Assembly: GCF_937128705.1 (NCBI RefSeq)
Contig: NZ_CAKZMP010000001.1
Span: 1-37,835, forward strand
Length of the DNA: 37,835 nt
Direction: 5' to 3'
Source: an uncultured Kiloniella sp.
GTDB lineage: Bacteria; Pseudomonadota; Alphaproteobacteria; Kiloniellales; Kiloniellaceae
The notes beneath the pieces were generated by a model. The model made no database searches. It was not told the origin of the DNA and was given only the letters and a program-made list of their open reading frames with translations. Below are positions 14,680 to 23,511 of this stretch, piece by piece (positions within the stretch are counted from its first letter, which is position 1; every line of letters begins with the position of its first letter). Both the position numbers and the translations under genes were made by a program.

Positions 14680-15564
14680 ATGACTATTCAGGATATTAAA
14701 TCCGTTGGCATTATTGGCGCAGGGCAAATGGGCAGTGGCATCGCACACGTTAGCTCCATTGCTGGCTTTGATGTTCACATGGTCGATGTCAATCAAGATC
14801 AGCTTGATACAGCACTCGCCACCATCAAAAAGAACATGCAGCGTCAGGCATCCAAGGGAAAGATATCCGAATCTGACATTGCCACAGCTCTGGGAAGAAT
14901 TAAAAACTCGCAGGAACTGGAAAGCCTTTCTGACTGTGATGTCGTTATAGAAGCAGCCACTGAAAACGAAGAAATAAAAAAAGATATCTTCCGTAAAGTT
15001 TGCCCTTTGATGAAACCGGAAGCCATTCTCTGTTCCAATACGTCATCGATTTCCATTACTCGCCTTGCCGCAGTGACAAATCGTCCGGGACAGTTCATGG
15101 GCATGCACTTCATGAACCCAGTCCCAATCATGCAGCTTGTAGAGTTAATTCGTGGTATTGCGACTGAAGCAGACACCTATCAAGCAATTAAGGATATGAC
15201 CCACAAGTTGGGCAAAACATCTGCTTCATCCGAAGACTTCCCAGCTTTTATCGTGAATCGTATCCTTTTACCGATGATCAACGAGGCGGTTTACACCCTT
15301 TACGAAGGCGTCGGGACGGTTGATTCAATTGACACCGCGATGAAGCTTGGCGCCAATCATCCAATGGGCCCCTTAGAGCTGGCCGATTTTATCGGTCTGG
15401 ATACTTGCCTTGCTATTATGTCTGTACTGTACGACGGACTTGCCGACACTAAATATCGCCCTTGCCCGCTATTGGTGAAGTATGTTGAAGCAGGCTGGGT
15501 TGGTAAAAAATCCGGTCGCGGCTTCTATGATTATGGCGGCGATACGCCTGTGCCTACACGGTAA
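14680..15564 (+). CDS. hbd: 3-hydroxybutyryl-CoA dehydrogenase
   Basis: NAD(P)-dependent dehydrogenase interconverting (S)-3-hydroxybutyryl-CoA and acetoacetyl-CoA. The Rossmann motif GIIGAGQMGSGIA is at the N-terminus, followed by SNTSSISIT and HFMNPVPIMQLVE with the catalytic His, and the C-terminal dimerisation domain with NRILLPMINEA and GANHPMGPLELAD. Its 294 residues match the stand-alone bacterial enzyme rather than FadB fusions. The start may be this ATG or a GTG three codons upstream (14671). GGAAAGG lies before both, and neither spacing is ideal. It has its own terminator on each side. It is (S)-specific by family, unlike the (R)-specific PhaB at the end of the window. Confidence 0.93.
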   Translation: MTIQDIKSVGIIGAGQMGSGIAHVSSIAGFDVHMVDVNQDQLDTALATIKKNMQRQASKGKISESDIATALGRIKNSQELESLSDCDVVIEAATENEEIKKDIFRKVCPLMKPEAILCSNTSSISITRLAAVTNRPGQFMGMHFMNPVPIMQLVELIRGIATEADTYQAIKDMTHKLGKTSASSEDFPAFIVNRILLPMINEAVYTLYEGVGTVDSIDTAMKLGANHPMGPLELADFIGLDTCLAIMSVLYDGLADTKYRPCPLLVKYVEAGWVGKKSGRGFYDYGGDTPVPTR

Positions 15565-15585
15565 AACGAATTTAATTACCAATGT

Positions 15586-15625
15586 AAAAGAGCCATCGTG
15601 TTTTCACAGATGGCTCTTTTTATTT
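15586..15625 (+). terminator. Terminator after the 3-hydroxybutyryl-CoA dehydrogenase
   Basis: AAAAGAGCCATC and GATGGCTCTTTT form a perfect 12-bp stem around an 11-base loop, with a T-rich 3' side. The A-rich 5' side means it could also serve the convergent thioredoxin gene. Confidence 0.9.
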
Positions 15626-15688
15626 TCAGCAATATTTCAGTCAGATCCAGTTTAACCTCAGCCTGTAATCTGGACTGATTTGCGCTTT

Positions 15689-16267
15689 CTATTTCGCTGT
15701 ATAAAAATCAACCAGTGTCTTTACTTCCGGCGCATCCCATTCAAAAGGACCGATGAGAGCCCCGACAATCATACCTTCTTTGCTAATCAAATAGGTTGAT
15801 GGCAATCCCCGTAACCCAAAAGCACGAGAAACGCGGCCTTTCGGGTCAACATAGGCCGGTAAATTTTTCAGATCTTTATCCTCAAAAAAAGGAAGAACCT
15901 TTTTAAGGCCTGCTCTGTCTTCTGAAAGCGTGACAACACGAAAGAGATCACTTCCCAATTCGGCCTGTAACCTGTCTAGATCGGGCATTTCCTTTACGCA
16001 AGGTGCGCACCATGTTGCCCAGAAATTCAAAAGAACAACCTGCCCCTCCATTTCCGCAAACGAGCGTAGTTTTCCCTCTTCATCCTGAAAGGTTTCGATC
16101 GGCACTGGAATAGGTGGATCGAACAGAGTAAAGTTCCCTTCGAGTCGCCCTTCGAGTGGAGGTTTATCCACAGCGCCAGCAAATGACACGCTCATCAAAA
16201 GCGTTACAGATGCTGCAATGAGCATGTGAAGAAGACCGGACAGGCGAAGGGCTTTAATTTGGATCAT
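15689..16267 (-). CDS. TlpA-like thioredoxin-fold lipoprotein/periplasmic disulfide reductase
   Basis: Exported thioredoxin-family protein of about 192 residues. The N-terminal hydrophobic stretch ([21 protein letters not shown]) is a signal peptide or membrane anchor. The thioredoxin domain has [15 protein letters not shown], with the redox pair at about Cys 87 and Cys 90, and the cis-Pro segment [11 protein letters not shown]. It probably reduces periplasmic disulfides, for example in cytochrome c or copper-site assembly. The exact client cannot be told. I choose the start at 16267 (MIQIKALRL) because longer versions would run into argH. It diverges from argH with 50 bases between starts. 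Confidence 0.88.
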   Translation of the reverse strand: MIQIKALRLSGLLHMLIAASVTLLMSVSFAGAVDKPPLEGRLEGNFTLFDPPIPVPIETFQDEEGKLRSFAEMEGQVVLLNFWATWCAPCVKEMPDLDRLQAELGSDLFRVVTLSEDRAGLKKVLPFFEDKDLKNLPAYVDPKGRVSRAFGLRGLPSTYLISKEGMIVGALIGPFEWDAPEVKTLVDFYTAK

Positions 16268-16317
16268 TTGTACAAGTCCATAAAGTCGTAAGACCGAATA
16301 AGGCGAAAGAGAATACC

Positions 16318-17730
16318 GTGTCAGAACCAAAAACACCCAGTGAGACATCTGCCAATGCAATGTGGGGCGGACGTTTTAGCGTTGGACCTTCCGAAGTTAT
16401 GGAAAAAATCAACGCTTCCATCGATTTCGACAAACGCATGTCCGCACAGGATATTGCCGGATCAAAAGCTCACTGCAGTATGTTGGTTAAGCAAGGTATT
16501 ATCAGCACAGAAGATGGCAATGCAATACTCCAGGGTCTAGACACAATTTCGCGAGAGATTGAAAACGGAACCTTTACCTTCTCTGCTGCCCTTGAAGATA
16601 TTCACATGAATATCGAGAACAGATTGCGTGAACTCATCGGGGATGCAGCGGGTAGATTACATACTGCGCGCTCTCGAAACGACCAGGTAGCAACGGATTT
16701 CAAGCTTTGGGTTCGAAGTGCGATTGATGAACTTGATAAGCAAACTGGCCTTTTGATCGAAGCTTTGATCAAGCAAGCTGAAGATAATTTTGACGTTATT
16801 ATGCCCGGCTATACCCACCTACAAGCAGCCCAACCTGTGACATTTGGTCACCACATGCTTGCCTATGTTGAGATGTTTGGACGCGACAGAAGCCGACTAC
16901 GGGATTGTCGCAAAAGATTGAACGAATGCCCTCTGGGTGCTGCAGCACTGGCAGGGACATCTTTCTCAATCGACCGGCACATGACTGCCGAAGCCCTTGG
17001 CTTTGATCGCCCAACAGCAAACTCGCTGGACTCCGTTTCTGACAGAGATCACGCGCTTGAGTTTATGTCCTCTGGCGCGATCCTCGCGACCCATCTCTCT
17101 CGCTTTGCAGAAGAACTTGTGATTTGGTGTTCTCAAGGTTTCGGTTTTGTCACACTTTCCGACGCCTTCACAACCGGCAGCTCTATCATGCCACAAAAGA
17201 AAAACCCGGATGCAGCAGAGCTCATTCGCGGTAAAGTTGGTCGGGTTATCGGTTCAATGAACACTCTTTTTGTTGTAATGAAGGGTCTTCCGCTCACCTA
17301 CGGCAAAGATATGCAAGAAGACAAAGAGCCCGTATTTGATGCTGCTGATACACTGATTCTAAGCGTGACGGCCATGACAGGAATGATCAGTGACATGGTT
17401 GCTAATCGCGACAAACTTCATGCCGCAACAGCCCATGGGTTCCTGACGGCAACCGACCTTGCCGACTGGTTGGTCAAAGAACTTAACCTTCCCTTCCGGG
17501 ATGCCCATCATGTTACTGGTACCATTGTAAAACTGGCCGAAGACAAAGGCTGTGATATAAGTGACTTGAGCTTAGAAGAAATGCAAAGTGTCGAAGCACG
17601 CATTTCTCAGGATATATTCAGAGTTCTCACCGTTGAACAGTCCGCCCAAAGCAGAACAAGTTTTGGCGGAACAGCACCTGAAAATGTTAAGGCCGCTGCG
17701 AAAGCTGCCAGAGAGAGATTTTTGTCATGA
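16318..17730 (+). CDS. argH: Argininosuccinate lyase
   Basis: Last step of arginine synthesis: argininosuccinate to arginine and fumarate. The fumarase/aspartase superfamily signature [12 protein letters not shown] sits near residues 286-297. MWGGRF at the N-terminus, [14 protein letters not shown], and [17 protein letters not shown] are also present. Its 470 residues are typical. The start codon is GTG, with AAAGAG about six bases before it. The stop overlaps the start of the following lipoprotein gene (ATGA), indicating an argH-lptM-lysA operon. Confidence 0.98.
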   Translation: MSEPKTPSETSANAMWGGRFSVGPSEVMEKINASIDFDKRMSAQDIAGSKAHCSMLVKQGIISTEDGNAILQGLDTISREIENGTFTFSAALEDIHMNIENRLRELIGDAAGRLHTARSRNDQVATDFKLWVRSAIDELDKQTGLLIEALIKQAEDNFDVIMPGYTHLQAAQPVTFGHHMLAYVEMFGRDRSRLRDCRKRLNECPLGAAALAGTSFSIDRHMTAEALGFDRPTANSLDSVSDRDHALEFMSSGAILATHLSRFAEELVIWCSQGFGFVTLSDAFTTGSSIMPQKKNPDAAELIRGKVGRVIGSMNTLFVVMKGLPLTYGKDMQEDKEPVFDAADTLILSVTAMTGMISDMVANRDKLHAATAHGFLTATDLADWLVKELNLPFRDAHHVTGTIVKLAEDKGCDISDLSLEEMQSVEARISQDIFRVLTVEQSAQSRTSFGGTAPENVKAAAKAARERFLS

Positions 17731-18032
17731 AACAAGCCGGAACCATAAAACAAATCTGGATTGTACTAGGACAACACATTTCCGGGAAAAGATCTCTTGC
17801 AACAGCAACTCTTATTGGCGCAGGTTTGCTACTCGCCGCCTGTGGTAAGGTTGGGGGGCTAGAACGCCCCAGCGGAGATTGGGATTATCCACAACAGTAT
17901 CCATATCCCCCTGCTGTAACGCCCAACTCCTCTTCAACAGGTATACCGACCGCTGAACAACAAAACGCTATACCCGAGAGTTTGCAGATACGTAAAAATT
18001 CGAAGGTCAAGACAAAGATATACGGACAGTAA
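17727..18032 (+). CDS. lptM: Small LptM-like outer-membrane lipoprotein
   Basis: A 101-residue lipoprotein with an extended basic N-terminus, hydrophobic stretch [16 protein letters not shown] and a lipobox with Cys at about 40, followed by GKVGGLERP. The motif CGKxGxLxxP just after the Cys is characteristic of LptM (YifL) proteins, which assist maturation of the LPS translocon LptD. The rest is low-complexity, Pro/Gln/Tyr-rich. It overlaps argH by four bases and is followed by lysA after four bases, the arrangement common in proteobacteria. An internal start nearer the signal sequence is possible. Confidence 0.75.
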   Translation: MKQAGTIKQIWIVLGQHISGKRSLATATLIGAGLLLAACGKVGGLERPSGDWDYPQQYPYPPAVTPNSSSTGIPTAEQQNAIPESLQIRKNSKVKTKIYGQ

Positions 18033-18036
18033 AATT

Positions 18037-19308
18037 ATGAGTGCCTTTGAATACCGCCATGGTCAGCTTCATGTCGAAGATCTGTCACTGGCAGAAATTG
18101 CCCAAGAAGTTGGGACGCCCTTCTTTTGCTATTCCACCCAAGCCATGGTGAATGCATACAACTCTTTTTCTGATGCTCTCGCAAAAGCAGGCGTCAAAGG
18201 CACAATCTGTTACGCACTCAAGGCAAACTCTAACCAGTCTGTGATCCAAACCCTTGCCAAAGCAGGTGCAGGAGCAGATGTCGTTTCTGAGGGAGAGCTG
18301 CGCCGCGCGTTGCAAGCTGGTGTCGACCCAAAGAAGATTGTCTTTGCAGGCGTTGGTAAAAAACCATCCGAGATGGCCGTTGGTCTAAAAGCTGGCATCC
18401 TGCAGTTCAACGTTGAATCTTTGCCCGAATTAGAAGCCCTTTCTGCTGTCGCGCAAAAAATGGGCGTTACTGCACCTGTTGCTTTTAGAATAAACCCTGA
18501 TGTCGATGCAAAAACCCATGCAAAGATTTCAACAGGAAAAGCTGAAAACAAATTCGGTATTGATATTCCAAGTGTTCGAAATTTCGTTGAACAAGCCAAA
18601 GCTCTTCCAAACATCGCTGTTGAAAGTCTGGCCGTTCACATCGGATCACAGTTAACAGACGCAAGCCCGTTCAAAGATGCATTTGCACGATTGGCGAGCC
18701 TCTATCGTGAACTACAGAGTGCTGGCCTACCGCTGAAACGGATCGACTTTGGCGGCGGCCTCGGCATTCAATACAATGATGAGACACCGCCTGATCTGAC
18801 CGAATATGCACAGGCCGTCAGCGAAGCCATGCAAGGATTAGATGCGGAATGTATCTTTGAACCCGGCCGTTTTCTGGTTGGGAATGCCGGTGTTTTGGTG
18901 ACAGAAACTATATACGTAAAAGATGGCACAAATCGTCGTTTCCTCATCATCGACGCAGCCATGAACGATTTAATCAGACCATCCCTTTACGATGCTTGGC
19001 ATGACGTCACGCCCTTGAAGCAACCCGATCAAGAGACGCCGCTGAAACCGTGTGACATCGTTGGTCCAATCTGTGAGTCAGGCGATACCTTCGCGACCCA
19101 AAGACCCCTACCCGAAATTGCAGCGGGTGATCTCCTCGCCATGGAATCAGCTGGTGCCTATGGCGCTGTTATGGCCTCTAGCTACAATACCCGACTGAAT
19201 GCTCCTGAAGTTTTAGTCAAAGCAGATCAATATGCGATTGTACGTAAGCGTATTGATTATGATACACTGATAAAACAGGACATTCTGCCCGAGTGGTTGT
19301 CAGAATAA
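18037..19308 (+). CDS. lysA: Diaminopimelate decarboxylase
   Basis: PLP-dependent decarboxylation of meso-diaminopimelate to lysine. It has the alanine-racemase-like barrel with the PLP Lys in CYALKANSN (about residue 62), HIGSQ, the phosphate-binding GGGLGIQY, EPGRFLVGNAG and the C-terminal GPICESGDTFA with the Cys that contributes to the partner active site. Its 423 residues are typical. It is the third gene of the argH-lptM-lysA operon, so arginine and lysine synthesis are co-transcribed here. Confidence 0.98.
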   Translation: MSAFEYRHGQLHVEDLSLAEIAQEVGTPFFCYSTQAMVNAYNSFSDALAKAGVKGTICYALKANSNQSVIQTLAKAGAGADVVSEGELRRALQAGVDPKKIVFAGVGKKPSEMAVGLKAGILQFNVESLPELEALSAVAQKMGVTAPVAFRINPDVDAKTHAKISTGKAENKFGIDIPSVRNFVEQAKALPNIAVESLAVHIGSQLTDASPFKDAFARLASLYRELQSAGLPLKRIDFGGGLGIQYNDETPPDLTEYAQAVSEAMQGLDAECIFEPGRFLVGNAGVLVTETIYVKDGTNRRFLIIDAAMNDLIRPSLYDAWHDVTPLKQPDQETPLKPCDIVGPICESGDTFATQRPLPEIAAGDLLAMESAGAYGAVMASSYNTRLNAPEVLVKADQYAIVRKRIDYDTLIKQDILPEWLSE

Positions 19309-19380
19309 TATAAGCGACTTTATTCGTCGTATTATGGGGCGGTATGTCCAAATGAGCCTACCAAAGGAACATATGGACCG

Positions 19381-21930
19381 ATGGATAGTACCGCCCGACG
19401 AAGATCACTGTTAAAAAAACAGGCCGCAAGGCCCGAGCTTGGGTTACCATGGAAAATTCAAGCTAAAACCACACTGACCAAAATGATCCTCTTTTGGGAA
19501 AGCTTTTGGAAAGCATCCTGTTTTTTTTGGGGAACACTTTGCGCTTTTGTTACGCTAGTCCTCCTTGGTTTTCCTGCGCAAATTCCCGCTTGGGGTCATA
19601 TCACATTCCTCGTTTTATCTTGCGGTCTAATCATTTACGGAGGAATCAAGGCCCTTTTATCGACAAAGATGCCAACTCGTCATCAGGCCTTGCGACGTCT
19701 AGAGCAAGAAAACCAACTTTCACATCGCCCTTTAAGTAGTCTTGATGATCGCCCCGTAAAAACCTCAAAAACTGGCCTTGCTCTATGGCTCGACAACAAG
19801 AAGCGTTTAGCTGAATCATTCAATTCGCTCAAACTAACAGCACCGAAACCACAGTTATTTAAATTGGACCCTTATGGATTACGGTCATTGATCGTCATAG
19901 GACTATTCATTGCATCCTTTTCATTTCATCAATGGCCGGATCGCCTGTCTTCTGCTTTTGAATTAAGCAAACTATCATCACTTTCCAAGCAACAAGACGT
20001 GACATTCAGTTTGTGGTTGACCCCTCCAGATTACACCGGGATGCCCCCCCTCTTTTATGACCAGAGCTTTAGCCCACCACATGAAATAAACCTACCAAGC
20101 GGCAGTAAAGTAATTGCTCAATTTAATGGGGAAGAAATACCACCCGATATTCTCCTTGGTGATCGGACATATCAAACAGAACAAACAGGTTCATTAAACC
20201 ATCAAAGCGAGTTCATTATTGAACAGGGGGGAAACCTACGAATTGGTGGATCATTTACATCCGTTGTAAATACCACGATTAACCTCATCGAGGATAATCC
20301 GCCCCAAATATCTTTAACGGAACATCCTCAAGCAAATGACCTTGGGTTACTCTGGCTCAATTACGAAGCGCAGGATGACTATGGCACCACCTTACTGACC
20401 ATAGAATTTTGGCCACAGAATACACAATACGGGCCAAAAAATCCCGAAAGTACAAAGATAGAAACCCCCCTGCCCGCAAGCAAGGTCAAGACTTACAAAG
20501 GTCAACAATACCTCGACCTTACCGACAATATTCTCGCTGGTGAAGAAGTATGGTTTAAATTGACTGTACAGGATGGGATAGGGCAATTGGGGCAAATAGA
20601 ACCAATTAAAATCGCTATTCCTGAACGCAGTTTCACCCATCCTTTAGCTCAGCATCTCGTGCAACTTCGTAAGGACCTTATTACGCCAGGCAACAAGCTT
20701 GAAGTTATCGCGACACTTGGCATGTTAGTAAAAAGCCCTGATACATACGACCATGATAGTCTCGTTGCTTTGGCTATGAGCATTGCCGGAAAGCATCTTC
20801 TTTTTGAGCCGACACAACCCGGTGTTGCTGAAAGCCAGAATATTCTTTGGAAAACGGCTCTCCACCTTGAAGATGGTCGCATAAGCACCGCGCAAAGAGA
20901 ACTCAGAAGCATTCAACAACAACTACGTGACGCATTGAGCTCCAATGCGGATCAAGATGAGATCTCTCGTCTTATGGATCAGCTAGAACAAGCTGTCGAT
21001 CAGCTTCTATCAGATATGTTGAAAGATTTTCTGGACAACCCAGACAAAAACACTCCTGCCCAACCATCCGAAAATGCTCAGACAATTGAAAGTAAAGATC
21101 TGCAAAGCATGATCGAACAAGCAAGAATGCTTGCTGAGAATGGTTCTATGGAAGAAGCAATGGAGCTACTTTCACAGCTTCAAAACATGTTAGAGAATCT
21201 CGCTTTCCAAAAAGGCCAGCAACCAGGCAACAATGCCAATGACGTAGGGCGAGAAACATTTGAAAAGCTCCAAGATCTGACTAAGAGACAGGAAGAACTT
21301 CTGGAAAATAGCTACAAGCGCCAACAAGAAGCCCAAAGTCAACGCGAAGGGAACGGAGCAAAATCCTCGCCACAAACAATGCCCGGCGATGGACGCCCCG
21401 GAGAACAAGGGCAAGAGCAGAGCCAAGAACGATATCGTGATGCAAAAAGCCAAGAACGCATCAGGCAAGAGCTTGAACAGATGATGGAGAATATTCAGGA
21501 GCTTCTTGGTAATCTTCCAGAAGATTTTGATCAGGCCGAGCAATCTATGGGCATCGCACGCGATGCTTTACAAGGACAAACCGGCGAAGGAAAAGAGAAC
21601 GAACAAGCTGTACGCGCCCAAACCAGAAGCCTGAGAAAACTGCAAAATGGTACAGAACAAGCCGCTGAAAAGTATTTAAAAATGCTCAACCAAGCCCCAG
21701 AACGTGGTAGCGGCTGGGTCAGAGGCAAAGATGGATCAGGACGCGATCCGTTTGGACGAAACATTGGGAGCAAGGGTGGAAATATCGCCAAACAAGGCGT
21801 TCCATTGCCTAGCGAAAATGACGTTATCAAAAGTAGATCAATTCTTGAGGAATTGAGAAACCGAAGGAATGATAGAAAGCGGTCTATAGAAGAGAGAACC
21901 TATATTCAAAAATTACTGGAACGCTTTTAA
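19381..21930 (+). CDS. TIGR02302/DUF4175 family membrane protein
   Basis: An 849-residue protein of unknown function, characteristic of alphaproteobacteria. Two N-terminal transmembrane helices (about residues 45-90) and a third near residue 168-186 (LIVIGLFIASFSFHQWP) precede a large extracytoplasmic region with a folded beta-rich part (about 200-420). The C-terminal third is Gln/Glu-rich and probably coiled-coil, with repeated QLEQ, ELLEN, QEQSQER and RQELEQMMENIQ patterns and an RSILEELRNRRNDR tail. It follows lysA by 72 bases, a placement I recall as conserved. AAGGA lies about 14 bases before the ATG, which is distant. The shape suggests a cell-envelope scaffold, but no function should be assigned. 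Confidence 0.85.
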   Translation: MDSTARRRSLLKKQAARPELGLPWKIQAKTTLTKMILFWESFWKASCFFWGTLCAFVTLVLLGFPAQIPAWGHITFLVLSCGLIIYGGIKALLSTKMPTRHQALRRLEQENQLSHRPLSSLDDRPVKTSKTGLALWLDNKKRLAESFNSLKLTAPKPQLFKLDPYGLRSLIVIGLFIASFSFHQWPDRLSSAFELSKLSSLSKQQDVTFSLWLTPPDYTGMPPLFYDQSFSPPHEINLPSGSKVIAQFNGEEIPPDILLGDRTYQTEQTGSLNHQSEFIIEQGGNLRIGGSFTSVVNTTINLIEDNPPQISLTEHPQANDLGLLWLNYEAQDDYGTTLLTIEFWPQNTQYGPKNPESTKIETPLPASKVKTYKGQQYLDLTDNILAGEEVWFKLTVQDGIGQLGQIEPIKIAIPERSFTHPLAQHLVQLRKDLITPGNKLEVIATLGMLVKSPDTYDHDSLVALAMSIAGKHLLFEPTQPGVAESQNILWKTALHLEDGRISTAQRELRSIQQQLRDALSSNADQDEISRLMDQLEQAVDQLLSDMLKDFLDNPDKNTPAQPSENAQTIESKDLQSMIEQARMLAENGSMEEAMELLSQLQNMLENLAFQKGQQPGNNANDVGRETFEKLQDLTKRQEELLENSYKRQQEAQSQREGNGAKSSPQTMPGDGRPGEQGQEQSQERYRDAKSQERIRQELEQMMENIQELLGNLPEDFDQAEQSMGIARDALQGQTGEGKENEQAVRAQTRSLRKLQNGTEQAAEKYLKMLNQAPERGSGWVRGKDGSGRDPFGRNIGSKGGNIAKQGVPLPSENDVIKSRSILEELRNRRNDRKRSIEERTYIQKLLERF

Positions 21931-22188
21931 AGAATATGAGTTCTAACATGATATTGGCTTGCTCTCATGTTGAGAAGTTACAACATAGTTAATCGCTATA
22001 AACTGAGGATTCCCGAACCTCGGAAGATCTTCCGTAATACAAATAAAAGCCAGAAAAAATAGTAGTAATCTAGGGAAAATCTTTCCAATACACGTTGATA
22101 CCGCTGGGTAATTCACAAACTAAAGACGTGCAATTTAATTTAGCATATAATCACCTATGGTTGTTTTTCGCCAATGGTGGAGTCCTTA

Positions 22189-22980
22189 ATGACTGGAAAG
22201 CGTTTATCAAAATACATCATCTTGTTTTTGTACGTTTTGTTTACCTCGCTATGGATGATGGGATCTGTCGCTCTATCTGATGAAAAATCCTGTAATGAGA
22301 TACGGGTTAATGGGACAACTGATTGGTACCCTGTGTTAATGTATACTGAAGAAACAGAGGTACATCATGGAATTGCAATCGATATTGCCCGTGAAGTCTT
22401 TCGGCGCCTTGATGTTGCAGTCGTTGATGAACCCGCTCTTCCTTGGAAACGAATGCTGCGGCAATTGGACAAGGGAGAGCTTGATCTTTTACTCGGTGCA
22501 TACTGGACCAACGAACGCGCCCAAATTTATGGCTACACTGAACCTCTCATTAAAGACGAGGTCGCCATTTTTGTCCGTAAGGGAGAAGAGTTTCCCTTGA
22601 ATAACCTTAAGGACTTGGTCGGGCTTGTAGGCCTCCGTCCTATGGGAGGATCATATGGTGAAAATTTTGATCACTATGCCAAAAAATACCTCGATATTCG
22701 CGGTGTCAAGGAAGGTGGTACCCTTGATTTATTACTTACCGGACGCGCTAACTATGCCGTATTGGGCCGATACGATGGTATAGCCGATCTTCGGGAAACC
22801 GGAAATTCAAATCGCATCAAAGACCTTCCCTGGCCCGTGGCTTCAAACAATGTCCATTTAATGATGAGCAGAGCTTCCCCTTGTTACTACCTTCTGGACG
22901 ACATCAACAAAGTAATCCGAGATCTCCACAAAGAAGGCTTTACTGAACAGCTTGAGGCGCGATACCTTCAGGTTAATTAA
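22189..22980 (+). CDS. Orphan periplasmic solute-binding protein (SBP_bac_3 family)
   Basis: Exported protein of 263 residues with an N-terminal signal peptide (YIILFLYVLFTSLWMMGSVA, cleavage probably near ALS-DEK) and a family-3 solute-binding fold: GIAIDIAREVFRRL, LPWKRMLRQLDKGELDLLLG, RPMGGSYGENF and the final EQLEARYL. Such proteins usually bind polar amino acids for an ABC importer or a sensor. No permease, ATPase or kinase gene is adjacent, so the ligand and partner are unknown. I chose ATG 22189 because GGAG is about seven bases upstream. ATG 22174 would add five residues. The 258 bases upstream carry a 7-bp inverted repeat (21945-21971) and no gene. Confidence 0.85.
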   Translation: MTGKRLSKYIILFLYVLFTSLWMMGSVALSDEKSCNEIRVNGTTDWYPVLMYTEETEVHHGIAIDIAREVFRRLDVAVVDEPALPWKRMLRQLDKGELDLLLGAYWTNERAQIYGYTEPLIKDEVAIFVRKGEEFPLNNLKDLVGLVGLRPMGGSYGENFDHYAKKYLDIRGVKEGGTLDLLLTGRANYAVLGRYDGIADLRETGNSNRIKDLPWPVASNNVHLMMSRASPCYYLLDDINKVIRDLHKEGFTEQLEARYLQVN

Positions 22981-23023
22981 ACCTAAATCAGGTAACATTC
23001 TGGCGTGGGAGCGTCATTATTAT

Positions 23024-23392
23024 TTAGCTTGTCTGTAGGCCTAAAGCTTCTTCTGCTGCATCACAAATTTCTTGCAAGCTAAATGGCTTTGTCACGACCT
23101 TGAAAATCAGCTCTTCCAAGTTATGTGCTCGTTGCTTTTCAGCTGAATACCCCGTCATGAGTAGCACGGGCATTTCTGGGGCATCTTTTGCCACCTTAAG
23201 CGCCAGCCCGATACCGTCCAGCCCCGGCATGACAATATCTGTAATCAAGAGATCATATTTGTCTTCACCAAGCGCTTCTAGTGCTTGCATGCCATCGCCA
23301 ACAGCTTTTACTTCATGATTTTTATGCGTCAAAGCCCGCGCAACAAAACTACGTACAGCCTTATCATCTTCAGCTATCAAAATCTTCGCCAT
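23024..23392 (-). CDS. cpdR: CpdR-like single-domain response regulator
   Basis: A stand-alone receiver domain of 122 residues without output domain. The acidic pocket is Glu 8-Asp 9-Asp 10, the phosphoacceptor Asp 52 lies in LLITDIVMPGLDG, Thr 80 and Lys 102 complete the active site. The stretch LLMTGYSAEKQRAHNLE is typical of CpdR. In Caulobacter, unphosphorylated CpdR primes ClpXP for degradation of CtrA, PdeA and other cell-cycle proteins, and is switched off by phosphate from the CckA-ChpT relay. A perfect CtrA-type box is located 33-47 bases before the start, suggesting feedback from CtrA. It converges with the solute-binding protein gene. Confidence 0.9.
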   Translation of the reverse strand: MAKILIAEDDKAVRSFVARALTHKNHEVKAVGDGMQALEALGEDKYDLLITDIVMPGLDGIGLALKVAKDAPEMPVLLMTGYSAEKQRAHNLEELIFKVVTKPFSLQEICDAAEEALGLQTS

Positions 23393-23424
23393 ACAGGGTC
23401 ACCGCTCTCACGCTAAACTTATAG

Positions 23425-23439
23425 TTAACAATTCGTTAA
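23425..23439. promoter_or_regulatory. CtrA-type box upstream of cpdR
   Basis: TTAA-CAATTCG-TTAA matches the CtrA consensus TTAA-N7-TTAA exactly and is nearly palindromic. It lies 33-47 bases before the cpdR start codon, which could overlap the promoter. The region is AT-rich, so a chance match is possible, but its location in front of a known CtrA-circuit gene adds weight. Confidence 0.6.
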
Positions 23440-23511
23440 TACGAAGAATATCACGTCGTTGCGAATGATGCCACGTTTGAAAGAACCGACGAAAACTATC
23501 AGGCTACAGAG

